From Antarctobacter heliothermus (GTDB taxonomy: Bacteria > Pseudomonadota > Alphaproteobacteria > Rhodobacterales > Rhodobacteraceae): a stretch of 64,000 nt of DNA. The position numbers and the translations under genes are program-made. Below the pieces are notes generated by a model. It searched no databases and had not been told where the DNA came from. It saw only the letters and a list, made by a program, of their open reading frames with translations. This document shows, in pieces, positions 24,889 to 33,291 of this stretch; positions within the stretch are counted from its first letter, which is position 1; every line of letters starts with the position of its first letter. The stretch lies in assembly GCF_002237555.1 (NCBI RefSeq), contig NZ_CP022540.1, forward strand, positions 4,469,001-4,533,000, written 5' to 3'.

Positions 24889-26628
24889 ATGACCCGAACC
24901 GCCCAAGCCCTGCCGACCCTCGTGGCGCATCTGTTGCTGCTGGCGCTTGGCGGCGCGGCCCTTGCCATGCCCGAGGTGATTCTGGCGCGGGTTTCGCAGC
25001 TGTCCGGGCCATTCGAGACGCGCGACTGGCTGATGCGCGGCTTTGGCGCCGGGATGATCGCGCTGTCGCTGGCGTTGTGGATCGACGCCCGCCGGGCAGA
25101 GGGCCAGCCCGTCGCCAGGCTGCTCTGGCTGCTGGGCGCGGGGCTGACCGCCAGTTTCCTGCTTTATGCCCAGCAACTCAGCCAGTGGTGGATCGACGAC
25201 GCGGGCATCACCTTTTCCTACGCACGATCATTGGCCGAGGGCGCAGGCCTCACCTATCAGCCCGGCCAACCACCGACCGAGGGCTATTCCAGCACGCTCT
25301 GGATGGCGACGCTGGCGCTGGCACATCTGCTGACCTTCGACATCCCGCAGGCGGCCAAAACCATCGGCCTTGGGCTGACGGTCCTGACCCTGTGGATCAG
25401 CATCACATGGGTCTGGCGCGTGACCGACAGCGCGCTGGCGATGGTGCTGACCGTGGCGGCGATCGGCACCGCCCCCACGGTTGTCTGGTCGACCTCGGGG
25501 CAGGAACACGCGCTGCAAGCGCTGCTCTTGCTGCTGATCGGGGTCGCTGCCCACCTGCGCCTCTGGCGGCTGCCGGTGGCTTTGTTGCTGTCACTCCTGA
25601 TCTGGACCCGCCCCGAAACCCCGCTGATCGTCATCGCCGTCTTTGTCGCCGCGCTGTACATGACCCGCGTCGAAGAGGGCCGCACCCGTTTCTTGCGCAA
25701 CCTGATCCTTGCCGCCCTGCCCCTTGCTGCCTTTGCCGGGCTGATGGCCTTTCGGATGCAGTATTTCGGTGATCACTTTCCCAACCCCTACCACGCCAAA
25801 ACCTCGGCCAGCAGCCTTGCCGGGCTGGTCAATCCCTTTGGCGGCGGTTGGCGCTATGTCTGGGGCGGGCTGCAGGACAGCGGGCTGATCCTGCTCTTGC
25901 CGCTGGTGATGGTGGTCGGCGCAAGGGACAGCCTGCCGCGCCGCTGGGTGATCTTTGCCGCGCTGGCCGGGCACATCGGCTTTGTCGTCTGGGCCAAGGG
26001 CGACTGGATGGGTCAGTACCGGTTCCTTATGCCGGTGCTGCCGCTGATCGTGGTGCCTGCGGTCATAGCCATCGACCACGCCTTTTCCATCCGCGCACGG
26101 GCCTGGCTGGCCACGCTCGCCTCTGTCGCACTGTTTGCCAACACACTGACGCAGGTGGACAAGTTCGACGCCGACCCGACCACGCCCTTGGCGGTGGTGT
26201 CAGAGATCGGCCAGAATTTTGCCAAGGTGGCCGAACGCATGAGCATCCAGACTCCGCTTCTGGCGCATCACGACGCGGGCGCAATCAGCTATGAACGATC
26301 CATCGGGCTGGTCGATCTGGGCGGGCTGGTCGACCGCGACGTGGCCAAGAACATGGGCAACGCCGATTTCCTGCGCCCCTATATCTTTGAGCAGACACAG
26401 CCGCATTTCATCTTTGGCGCGCGCAACTTTGCCGCCGCATCCGGCTTTCTGGACGGTCCGGAACTGGCGCGCGACTATGTCCCGCTGCGCTTTCCGAACC
26501 ACCCGATCATGGCCAGCGACTATTCCCACATCCGCCGCGACGCGGTGCAAGTGGCGACAGGCATCACCCTCACCCGCGACGCAGATGGCACCCTGACAGA
26601 GGTCATCGTGACCGATCTGGAACCCTAG
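24889..26628 (+). CDS. GT-C-type membrane glycosyltransferase-like protein
   Basis: 579 residues, about 11-13 hydrophobic helices followed by a soluble C-terminal part (~130 residues). The first loop has WWIDDAGITFSYARSLAEGAGLTYQPG followed by EGYSSTLW, matching the DDA-F-YARNLAEG-GLVYNPGE-VEGY-LW pattern of arabinofuranosyltransferase-like GT-C enzymes that use polyprenyl-phosphate sugars. The Asp pair is the likely catalytic site facing the periplasm. No neighbouring polysaccharide genes indicate its product. It ends in a CTAG that also contains the stop of the convergent oxidoreductase gene. Confidence 0.72.
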   Translation: MTRTAQALPTLVAHLLLLALGGAALAMPEVILARVSQLSGPFETRDWLMRGFGAGMIALSLALWIDARRAEGQPVARLLWLLGAGLTASFLLYAQQLSQWWIDDAGITFSYARSLAEGAGLTYQPGQPPTEGYSSTLWMATLALAHLLTFDIPQAAKTIGLGLTVLTLWISITWVWRVTDSALAMVLTVAAIGTAPTVVWSTSGQEHALQALLLLLIGVAAHLRLWRLPVALLLSLLIWTRPETPLIVIAVFVAALYMTRVEEGRTRFLRNLILAALPLAAFAGLMAFRMQYFGDHFPNPYHAKTSASSLAGLVNPFGGGWRYVWGGLQDSGLILLLPLVMVVGARDSLPRRWVIFAALAGHIGFVVWAKGDWMGQYRFLMPVLPLIVVPAVIAIDHAFSIRARAWLATLASVALFANTLTQVDKFDADPTTPLAVVSEIGQNFAKVAERMSIQTPLLAHHDAGAISYERSIGLVDLGGLVDRDVAKNMGNADFLRPYIFEQTQPHFIFGARNFAAASGFLDGPELARDYVPLRFPNHPIMASDYSHIRRDAVQVATGITLTRDADGTLTEVIVTDLEP

Positions 26629-27602
26629 CCCGCCTGCTCTTTCGCCCAGACCATGTCGATCATCGCCTGCGTGCCCCGGCTGAACTCCAGCGGACAGGGG
26701 TAATGCACCTTGTCCAGCACGCTGGCGTTGAACGCCTCAACCTGATGGACATAGTGATTGTCCGAGGGAAAGCGGTAGGCCGTCTCTACCAGATCCTTGG
26801 ACTGCACCAGCACCCGCGCCTCACCGTAGACCCCGGCATTAAACGGCGCGGTCAGCTTCATCACGCCGTCTTCGCCGTGAAAGACCACCTCTTGCCACGG
26901 CGCCATCCGCATAGAGACGATGCCGGTATAGTGATAGGACGGAAACCGCGCGGTGATATGCGTCCAGACATCCACCCCGTTTTCGCGCACCACCTCTGCC
27001 GACAGTATCTCTTCTGGCTCCTCGCCGGTCACAAACCGCGTTGCGCCGTAGATATAGACACCGATATCCGGCACCGCGCCGCCGCCGGTGTCCGCGCGGT
27101 TGCGGATGTTGCCGCCATCGGTGCGGTTGTCATAGGAAAACGCGGCCGAGACGCGCACCAGCTTGCCAATCGCGCCCTCCTGATACAGTTGGCTGGCCTT
27201 GTGCCACTGCGGGTGGTGCACAATCATATAGGCCTCTGCCGCCAGCAGACCGGTCTCATCGCGCTTGGCAATCACCGGATCGAACTCTGCCGCCGTCATC
27301 GCCAGCGGCTTTTCCACCAGAACGTGCTTGCCCGCCTCCAGCGCCTTCAGCGCCCATTCCACGTGCAGGTGATTGGGCAACGGCACATACACGGCGTCGA
27401 TCTCTGGGTCCGCCAACAACGCGTCATAGCTGTCATGCACCCGCAACCCCGGTGCCAGCGCCTCAAACGGCGCGGCCTTGTCGGGGGATGACGTCGCCAA
27501 AGCCGCCAACCGCCCGCGTCGCCCCATGTGCAAGGCCGGTCCCATGTGCCGCCGCGCAAAATTCGCAGCGCCCAGAATACCCCAACGAACGTGATCCGTC
27601 AT
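26625..27602 (-). CDS. Gfo/Idh/MocA-family oxidoreductase
   Basis: 325 residues from the ATG at 27602, which has an excellent ggagga site. The N-terminal Rossmann domain reads VRWGILGAANFARRHMGPAL, then VYVPLPNHLHVEWALKALEAGKHVLVEKPLAM (the EKP motif with the catalytic Lys, about 95). The C-terminal domain has GGGAVPDIGVYIYGATRFVTG, where dehydrogenases of this family carry conserved Asp/His residues. It oxidises or reduces a sugar or cyclitol with NAD(P). The substrate is unknown. The stop codons of this gene and the GT-C-like gene overlap at CTAG. Confidence 0.88.
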   Translation of the reverse strand: MTDHVRWGILGAANFARRHMGPALHMGRRGRLAALATSSPDKAAPFEALAPGLRVHDSYDALLADPEIDAVYVPLPNHLHVEWALKALEAGKHVLVEKPLAMTAAEFDPVIAKRDETGLLAAEAYMIVHHPQWHKASQLYQEGAIGKLVRVSAAFSYDNRTDGGNIRNRADTGGGAVPDIGVYIYGATRFVTGEEPEEILSAEVVRENGVDVWTHITARFPSYHYTGIVSMRMAPWQEVVFHGEDGVMKLTAPFNAGVYGEARVLVQSKDLVETAYRFPSDNHYVHQVEAFNASVLDKVHYPCPLEFSRGTQAMIDMVWAKEQAG

Positions 27603-27927
27603 ACTGTCCTCCCAATCGTTAGCGCCAACCTGACGTCCCATTACGGGCTTGGCAACCGGTGCCTCGCCGGGACTTTGCGCTTTCCCCGATGTCCCCCGGT
27701 GCCGCCGCGCACGAACGTATCCGCATCGGGATTACAGGCCCGCCGCGCAACCAAGACCCGCTGTTCCGATGCAGGGACACGGCCAACAAACCTCAGCGAC
27801 CGGACATAGAAAAAGCCCCCACCGGACGTCCGATGGGGGCCAACCCGTGCCTTTGAACAGATGAGGGAAGTCTTGGGCAGGGTCTGAGAACCGGCCTGCG
27901 CGGCCGGTCCTGTTTCTGATCCGTGCT
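27603..27927. other. Intergenic stretch between the oxidoreductase and rpoH
   Basis: About 325 bases with no convincing coding sequence on either strand. It contains the rpoH terminator (27810-27840) and the upstream region of the oxidoreductase gene. I see no clear promoter motif or repeat in the rest. Confidence 0.6.
27810..27840 (-). terminator. Intrinsic terminator of rpoH
   Basis: Read on the minus strand, GCCCCCATCGGA pairs with TCCGGTGGGGGC in a stem of about 10-12 bp with an ACGT tip, immediately followed by TTTTT. It is about 90 bases after the rpoH stop, a normal position for its 3' end. Confidence 0.9.
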
Positions 27928-28824
27928 TCAGGCGCTCGCCAGCATCCCTTGATCCTTGGCCAACTCGCGCATCCGCTTTTGCAGCTTTTCAAACGCGCGC
28001 ACCTCGATCTGGCGGATGCGTTCGCGCGACACGTCGTACTGTCCCGACAGATCCTCCAGCGTGACCGCCGACTCGGCCAGCCGGCGCTGGGTCAGGATGT
28101 CCTTTTCGCGGTCGTTCAGCACATCCATCGCCTCGGCCAGCAGGGCGCGCCGCGCCTCCAGCTCATCGCGTTCGGCGTAATCCCCGGCCTGATCGGCGTC
28201 TTCGTCTTCCAGCCAGTCCTGCCATTGCATCGTGCCTTCGCCTTCAGAGCCGACGGTGGCATTCAACGAGGCATCGCCGCCCGACAGACGCCGGTTCATG
28301 CTGATGACTTCGGTTTCGGTCACACCCAGATCGGTGGCGATCTTCTGCACATGTTCGGGGCGCAGATCGCCCTCTTCCAGCGCACCAATCCGCGCCTTGG
28401 CCTTGCGCAGGTTAAAGAACAGCTTTTTCTGCGCGCTGGTGGTGCCCAGCTTGACCAGCGACCACGACCGCAGAATGTATTCCTGAATCGACGCGCGGAT
28501 CCACCACATCGCATAGGTGGCAAGGCGAAAGCCCTTTTCCGGGTCAAACCGTTTGACCGCCTGCATCAGACCCACATTGGCCTCAGAGATGACTTCGGCC
28601 TGCGGCAATCCATAACCACGATAGCCCATGGCGATCTTGGCGGCCAACCGCAGGTGCGACGTGACCATCTGGTGCGCCGCTTCGGTGTCCTCATCCTCGA
28701 CCCAGCGTTTGGCCAGCATGTATTCCTGTTCCGGCTCCAACAGCGGAAATTTCCGGATCTCCTGAAGGTAACGGCTCAGGCCCGCTTCCGGCGAGGGTGC
28801 CGGCAGATTTGCATAGTTCGACAT
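27928..28824 (-). CDS. rpoH: RNA polymerase sigma-32 factor (heat shock)
   Basis: 298 residues from the ATG at 28824, preceded by ggaggg. Region 2 reads LRLAAKIAMGYRGYGLPQAEVISEANVGLMQAVKRFDPEKGFRLATYAMWWIRASIQEYILRSW (from about residue 53), with the RpoH-specific QKKLFFNLRKAKARIG box after it; region 4 ends in VSRERIRQIEVRAFEKLQKRM. It directs RNA polymerase to heat-shock promoters. In alphaproteobacteria it commonly neighbours rluD, as here, although two unrelated genes lie between. An inverted repeat TGAACT-N4-AGTTCA (28883-28898) lies in its leader. Confidence 0.97.
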   Translation of the reverse strand: MSNYANLPAPSPEAGLSRYLQEIRKFPLLEPEQEYMLAKRWVEDEDTEAAHQMVTSHLRLAAKIAMGYRGYGLPQAEVISEANVGLMQAVKRFDPEKGFRLATYAMWWIRASIQEYILRSWSLVKLGTTSAQKKLFFNLRKAKARIGALEEGDLRPEHVQKIATDLGVTETEVISMNRRLSGGDASLNATVGSEGEGTMQWQDWLEDEDADQAGDYAERDELEARRALLAEAMDVLNDREKDILTQRRLAESAVTLEDLSGQYDVSRERIRQIEVRAFEKLQKRMRELAKDQGMLASA

Positions 28825-29109
28825 AATAACGTCCCTCCGTTCGGACCCGCATGTTACGGGGCTTAACATCTAGATAGGTAACTGAACTCATCAGTTCAAG
28901 TCCTGGCGGTCTCTGTGTCCGTTGACATGCAGCTAGGACCGACCATGGATGGTGTCACGCTTTATGTCACAGCGTCACGAAGACGTGCTTCGTTCCATAA
29001 ATCCCGTAATGCATACATCAATGCATACTTATACTGCAAATCGCGCCAATTTTCAAGCATTTTGGCATGAGTTATACCGCCACTGATCCGCCATAGGAAA
29101 GGAGCCCCC

Positions 29110-29751
29110 ATGCACGCCGCCCATCCTTCCCCCGTCCTGACGCGCTGCGCCGGGGCCCTGTATCTGGTGATTATCTTGTGCGGATTGACCGCCGAACTGC
29201 TGCTGCGCGGTCCCCTGTTGCAGGGCAGCCCGACAGAGATCGCCGCCGCGATGACCGCACATCTGCCACAACTGCGGCTTAGCCTGCTGGCGGATGTGAT
29301 CATGCTGCTGGCGGACATAACGCTGGCGCTGGTGTTCTTCAGCCTGCTGCGGGATCGCGCCCCTGCCTTGGCCCGCGCCGCACTTGTCTTTCGCCTTGGT
29401 CAGGCGGTGCTGATCGGTGCCAGCCTGATGGCACTGGCCAGCGCCCCCGCCCTGCTGGACGACCTGCCGCGCATGGCCGTCCACCTGACCGACATGCACG
29501 CGCTTGGCTATGACATCGGTCTGATCCTGTTCGGTGTGAACAGCCTGATCATGGCGTACCTGCTGGGCCTTGGGGCCACCCCCCGGATCATCACCCTAGG
29601 CATCGCGGCGGCGGGTCTTGTCTACCTGACCGGCAGCCTGCTGCGCCTGACCGCCCCCGGCCTGTCAGCAACGTTTGAGCCCGCCTATCTGGTCTGCATC
29701 CTTGCGGAAAGCGCGCTGTGCCTCTGGCTGCTGATCACCGGGCGGATCTGA
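29110..29751 (+). CDS. DUF4386-type membrane protein
   Basis: 213 residues with six or seven hydrophobic helices (GALYLVIILCGLTAELLL, LLADVIMLLADITLALVFFSLL, HALGYDIGLILFGVNSLIMAYLLG and others). The RxxGxLYLxIIxxGxxxE start and the GLILFGxNSLxxxYLL motif are those of DUF4386, which has no known function. The ATG at 29110 follows an aaaggag site by 6 bases. It is divergent from rpoH and convergent with a cupin gene, interrupting the usual rluD-rpoH neighbourhood. Confidence 0.82.
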   Translation: MHAAHPSPVLTRCAGALYLVIILCGLTAELLLRGPLLQGSPTEIAAAMTAHLPQLRLSLLADVIMLLADITLALVFFSLLRDRAPALARAALVFRLGQAVLIGASLMALASAPALLDDLPRMAVHLTDMHALGYDIGLILFGVNSLIMAYLLGLGATPRIITLGIAAAGLVYLTGSLLRLTAPGLSATFEPAYLVCILAESALCLWLLITGRI

Positions 29752-29771
29752 CCGCCGCCCTGAAACATGCG

Positions 29772-30137
29772 TCAGTCGAATTGCACAATCACGCAGTCGA
29801 AATCCGCATCGCCGATCACGCAGGTATGGTGGCCCTTGCCCTGCGTATCCTCCATCCGCCAGACGTCGCCGGGGCCAAAGTCGCGCGCCTCGCCGTCGCT
29901 GGCGGTGACGCGGATACGCCCCGCCAGCGGGATCAGGGTCTGGCGTTTCGGCGTTGGGTGGATCGGCTCATTCCAACCCGCCTCCAGCCGCAGAAACAGC
30001 GTGGCCTTGGCGGCCTCTCCCTCTGACACCAGAATACTGCGGGCGGGTGGCGCAAATTCCGTCTCGGTCAGCGCCACGTCCACATCGCGCCAATGGCTGT
30101 CGCCCGCGTCGTCACAATACAACAGGTGATATTTCAT
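29772..30137 (-). CDS. Small cupin-fold protein
   Basis: 121 residues from the ATG at 30137 (MKYHLLYCDDAG). A single cupin barrel is indicated by EAGWNEPIHPTPKRQTLIPLAGRIRVTASDGEARDFGPGDVWRMEDTQGKGHHTCVIG, in which the usual metal ligands are only partly kept (H at about 60 and H-H at about 102). The function is unknown; similar proteins are often annotated only as cupin-domain. It lies 57 bases downstream of rluD on the same strand. Confidence 0.75.
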   Translation of the reverse strand: MKYHLLYCDDAGDSHWRDVDVALTETEFAPPARSILVSEGEAAKATLFLRLEAGWNEPIHPTPKRQTLIPLAGRIRVTASDGEARDFGPGDVWRMEDTQGKGHHTCVIGDADFDCVIVQFD

Positions 30138-30194
30138 CAATCGCGCCCCCGGAAAACCCAAAGGATGCCACCGACACGGCCTTTGGCCAAGGCT

Positions 30195-31217
30195 TCAGAT
30201 CGCGCGCAGCGCCGCCAGCAGGCTCGCCATATCGTCGGGCAGCGGGCTGTTGAACATCAGTGGCTCGCCCGTCACCGGATGGTCAAAGCCCAGTTCGGCG
30301 GCGTGCAACGCCTGCCGGTCAAACGACCGCGCAGGCTCATAGGCCGCACCCAGCGCCTTTTCCGACAGCTTGCGCCGCCCGCCATAGACCGGATCACCGA
30401 TCAGCGAATGGCCCGCATGGGCCATATGCACACGGATCTGGTGGGTGCGCCCGGTCTCTAGCCGACATTCCACCAGACTGACGCAGGCGGGTTGCCCGAA
30501 CCGTTCCAGCAGTTTGACATGGGTGATCGCGTGCCGCCCCTGTCCGTCGAAATAGACCGCCTGCCGCTGGCGTTCGGTCTTGTGCCGCGCCAGCCCGCTG
30601 GTGATCGTCACCCCGCCATCCGGTCCGGGTTTGACGCCGCGCGTGTTCACCAGACGCGGGTCGGCAATTTCCGGCACCCCATGCGCCAGCGCCAGATAGG
30701 CGCGCCGCGCGGTGTGTTTTTCGAACTGCACCGCCAGACCGTGATGCGCCCGGTCCGATTTCGCCACCACCAGCAACCCGCTGGTGTCCTTGTCGATCCG
30801 GTGGACAATGCCGGGGCGCTTTTCGCCGCCCACACCGGACAGCTTGCCGCCAAAGTGATGCAGCAACGCGTTGACCAAGGTACCGTCCGGCGTTCCGGGT
30901 GCGGGATGCACCACCATTCCGGCGGGTTTGTCGATGACGATCACATCATCATCCTCCCAAACCACCACCAGCGGAATGTCCTGCGCCACAACGTCATAAT
31001 CCTCGGCGGGTGGCACGGTGACCTCCAGCACGTCGCCCACGGCCACCTTGGCCTTGGGGTCGGTCAACACCACACCGTCACGGGTGACAGCACCGCCCGC
31101 GATCAGCCGCGCCAGCCGGGTCCGCGACAGGGCCGCCTCCTCTGGCACATCGCGCGCAAGCGCCTTATCAAGGCGGGGCGGAGGGTTGTCCGCGATTTCG
31201 ACCCGAAGGATGTCCAT
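30195..31217 (-). CDS. rluD: Ribosomal large subunit pseudouridine synthase D
   Basis: 340 residues from the ATG at 31217, preceded by gggagaga. N-terminal S4-like domain (RLDKALARDVPEEAALSRTRLARLIAGGAVTRDG), then the catalytic HRIDKDTSGLLVVAKSD with the conserved Asp (about 155), the RRAYLALAHG strand, and GRTHQIRVHMAHAGHSLIGDPVYGG (about 265). It modifies uridines in the helix 69 region of 23S rRNA. Its start codon overlaps the divergent DUF6476 start by 2 bases. Confidence 0.92.
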   Translation of the reverse strand: MDILRVEIADNPPPRLDKALARDVPEEAALSRTRLARLIAGGAVTRDGVVLTDPKAKVAVGDVLEVTVPPAEDYDVVAQDIPLVVVWEDDDVIVIDKPAGMVVHPAPGTPDGTLVNALLHHFGGKLSGVGGEKRPGIVHRIDKDTSGLLVVAKSDRAHHGLAVQFEKHTARRAYLALAHGVPEIADPRLVNTRGVKPGPDGGVTITSGLARHKTERQRQAVYFDGQGRHAITHVKLLERFGQPACVSLVECRLETGRTHQIRVHMAHAGHSLIGDPVYGGRRKLSEKALGAAYEPARSFDRQALHAAELGFDHPVTGEPLMFNSPLPDDMASLLAALRAI

Positions 31218-31530
31218 GGTCTCTCCCGAACCCGAAGACGACAATTTGCCCGAACCGGCTGGCCTGCGTTTCTTGCGCGTGCTGGTCACGGTTCTGACAG
31301 TTGTGATGATTGCCGGGATCGTCGGGATCCTCGGCCTGATCTGGCACCGCTATAGCAATGCCCGCGCGCCGCTGCCAGAGGTCATCACCCTGCCTGACGG
31401 CACGACGGCCACCGCCTATACCCAAGGCAGCGACTGGTACGCGGTTGTGACCGGCGATGACCGCATCCTGATCTTTGACCGCGGAACGGGCAAATTGCGG
31501 CAGGAAATGCGGATCGAGACGGCGGAATAA
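31216..31530 (+). CDS. DUF6476-type single-pass membrane protein
   Basis: 104 residues from the ATG at 31216 (a second ATG at 31210 is possible). A single transmembrane helix (FLRVLVTVLTVVMIAGIVGILGLIW, residues 19-43) is followed by a small periplasmic domain with VITLPDGTTATAYTQGSDWYAVVTGDDRILIFDRGTG. This family is common in Rhodobacteraceae next to rluD; its function is unknown. Its ATG lies in CCATGG, where the rluD ATG overlaps on the other strand, so each gene's promoter must sit inside the other. Confidence 0.85.
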   Translation: MVSPEPEDDNLPEPAGLRFLRVLVTVLTVVMIAGIVGILGLIWHRYSNARAPLPEVITLPDGTTATAYTQGSDWYAVVTGDDRILIFDRGTGKLRQEMRIETAE

Positions 31531-31610
31531 GCGGGCTTGCGGCGCGGTCGCAAATCCTAAGCCTTGGTTAAAACGCCTCTGCAAGCCACTGAAGACGCTA
31601 CGTCACCTTT

Positions 31611-31628
31611 CTGTCCACGCGTGGACAG
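31611..31628. repeat. 18-bp perfect palindrome, copy 2 of a dispersed repeat
   Basis: CTGTCCACGCGTGGACAG includes the same 16 bp as the palindrome at 2869-2884. It lies in the convergent gap between the DUF6476 gene (ends 31530) and hpaH (stop at 31631), only 3 bases from the latter. Confidence 0.75.
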
Positions 31629-31630
31629 AC

Positions 31631-32428
31631 CTATTCAAACGCAATCGCAACGCTGCCAAAATCGCCAAAATCCGCCTCGATCATCGACCCCGCCGGACAC
31701 TCCACCGGCCGGATGAAAGACCCCGACAGGACCACCTGCCCGGCCTCGATTTTTTGCCCATTTCCGGCCAGCCTTTCCACCAGCCAGACGATCCCCATGA
31801 CCGGATCATTCAGCACCCCCGCGCCCAGCCCGGTCTCTTCAACCTCACCATCTCGGGCCACAATCGCCCCGACCCAGCGCAGGTCCACCAGCCTTGGATT
31901 CATGTGACGAGTCCCCAAAACGATGCCCGCATTGGCCGCATTATCGGCGATCGTATCGCACACATTTCGCGCCGTCCCCGTCGCCGGATCCTTGCGCAAA
32001 ATCCGCGTGTCCAAAATCTCCAACGAGGCGCAGACATGGTCCGTTGCCGCCACGACCTCCTCCCGCGTGACCGCCCCCTCCAGCGGCCCTTTCATCACAA
32101 AGGCAATCTCCGCCTCGACCCGAGGCTGAATGAACCGCCCCTTGGGCACCACACCGCCCGTCTCAAACACCATATCGTCCAGCAAGACGCCGCTGTCCGG
32201 CGTGTCGATGCCCAGCGCGTCTTGCATGGCCCGCGAGGTCAGGCCGATCTTCCACCCCACCTGCCGCCGCCCCGCCGCCAGCTTGGCCGTCACATAGGCC
32301 GCCTGCACCGCATAGGCGTCTTCCATCGTCATGCCCGGATGCGCCAGCGACAGCAGACCGATCTGCTCCGCCGCAGCCTCTGCCCGCACCAGGGCACAGG
32401 CCGCCGCGTGAACCTCATCCTCGGTCAC
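31631..32428 (-). CDS. hpaH: 2-oxo-hept-4-ene-1,7-dioate hydratase / 2-keto-4-pentenoate hydratase family
   Basis: 265 residues from the GTG at 32428, whose GTGA overlaps the stop of the upstream gene. Family landmarks are WKIGLTSRAMQDALGIDTPDSGVLLDDMV (about 58), the acidic metal site in QPRVEAEIAFVMKGPLEG (about 103), LEILDTRI, and VNT-like AGIVLGTRHMNPRLVDLRWVGAIV. These enzymes hydrate dienoates in meta-cleavage pathways. Coupling with an FAH-family gene and the nearby hpaR support the homoprotocatechuate assignment. Other hydratases of the same fold cannot be excluded. Confidence 0.85.
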   Translation of the reverse strand: MTEDEVHAAACALVRAEAAAEQIGLLSLAHPGMTMEDAYAVQAAYVTAKLAAGRRQVGWKIGLTSRAMQDALGIDTPDSGVLLDDMVFETGGVVPKGRFIQPRVEAEIAFVMKGPLEGAVTREEVVAATDHVCASLEILDTRILRKDPATGTARNVCDTIADNAANAGIVLGTRHMNPRLVDLRWVGAIVARDGEVEETGLGAGVLNDPVMGIVWLVERLAGNGQKIEAGQVVLSGSFIRPVECPAGSMIEADFGDFGSVAIAFE

Positions 32429-33291
32429 GCCTCGTCCTCCACCCCGTTGCGCAGGATGCCGATCCCCTCTGCCTCGACCTCGATCACATCGCCGGGCTGT
32501 AACCAGACCGGCGGGTCCAACCGCGCGCCCGCGCCCGTAGGCGTGCCGCAAACCAGCACATCCCCCGGCACCAGCGTGCAAAAGGTCGAGACGTAGTTGA
32601 TGATGTAGCGAAAGTCATAGATCATCCGCGATGTCCGGTCCTGCTGCCGCACCTCTCCATTCACCCGGCATTCCAGCGCGATATCGTCCAGTTGCGCGGC
32701 ACTGGTGAAGGGCACCAGCCACGGCCCAATCGCACCCGACCGCTCCCAGTTCTTGCCCTGCGTGACGTTGAACTTGGCGTGCCGCACCCAGTCGCGGATC
32801 GTACCCTCATTGCACAAGGTCAGCGCCGCGACGTGATCATAGGCGTGCTCAACCGGAATGCGCCGCCCGCCTTTGCCGATCACCAGCGCGATTTCCCCCT
32901 CATAGTCCAACTGCTCACTCTCGGGCGGGCGGACGAGGTTTTCACCATGCCCCACAAAGGTCCGCGGAAACCGGATAAACAGCGACGGCCGCCCCGCCGC
33001 CGCCTGCCCGTCTTTGTATTCGGCGTTGCGATCGGGAAAGTTCACGCCGACGCAGATGATCTTGTCCGGCGCGGGGATCGGCGGCTGCAACGTCACCGCC
33101 TCTAGCGGCAGGTCGGCCTGCCGCCCCGCGGCCTGCATGAAGACGTCCTTCAACCCATCCGCCGCGATCACCTCGCGCAGCGTGGGCCAGTGCGGATTGG
33201 CGGCAGAGAGGTTGATCACGCCATCGCCGGTGTGCAGCCCGTAGGCCGGTGCGTCCTTGTGGCTGTAGGTCACAAAATGCGGTGTCATCAT
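32425..33291 (-). CDS. Fumarylacetoacetate-hydrolase-family protein (HpaG-like)
   Basis: 288 residues. The C-terminal FAH domain has IICVGVNFPDRNAEY (about 78), FIRFPRTFVGHGENLVRPPESEQLDYEGEIALVIGKGGRRIP (the metal-binding E-x-E, about 125) and TLVPGDVLVCGTPTGAGARLDPP (about 250). In the homoprotocatechuate pathway such enzymes act as isomerase/decarboxylase. A single FAH domain, rather than the duplicated HpaG of E. coli, means other FAH reactions remain possible. Its ATG overlaps the stop of the decarboxylase gene and its stop overlaps the hpaH start. Confidence 0.82.
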   Translation of the reverse strand: MMTPHFVTYSHKDAPAYGLHTGDGVINLSAANPHWPTLREVIAADGLKDVFMQAAGRQADLPLEAVTLQPPIPAPDKIICVGVNFPDRNAEYKDGQAAAGRPSLFIRFPRTFVGHGENLVRPPESEQLDYEGEIALVIGKGGRRIPVEHAYDHVAALTLCNEGTIRDWVRHAKFNVTQGKNWERSGAIGPWLVPFTSAAQLDDIALECRVNGEVRQQDRTSRMIYDFRYIINYVSTFCTLVPGDVLVCGTPTGAGARLDPPVWLQPGDVIEVEAEGIGILRNGVEDEA

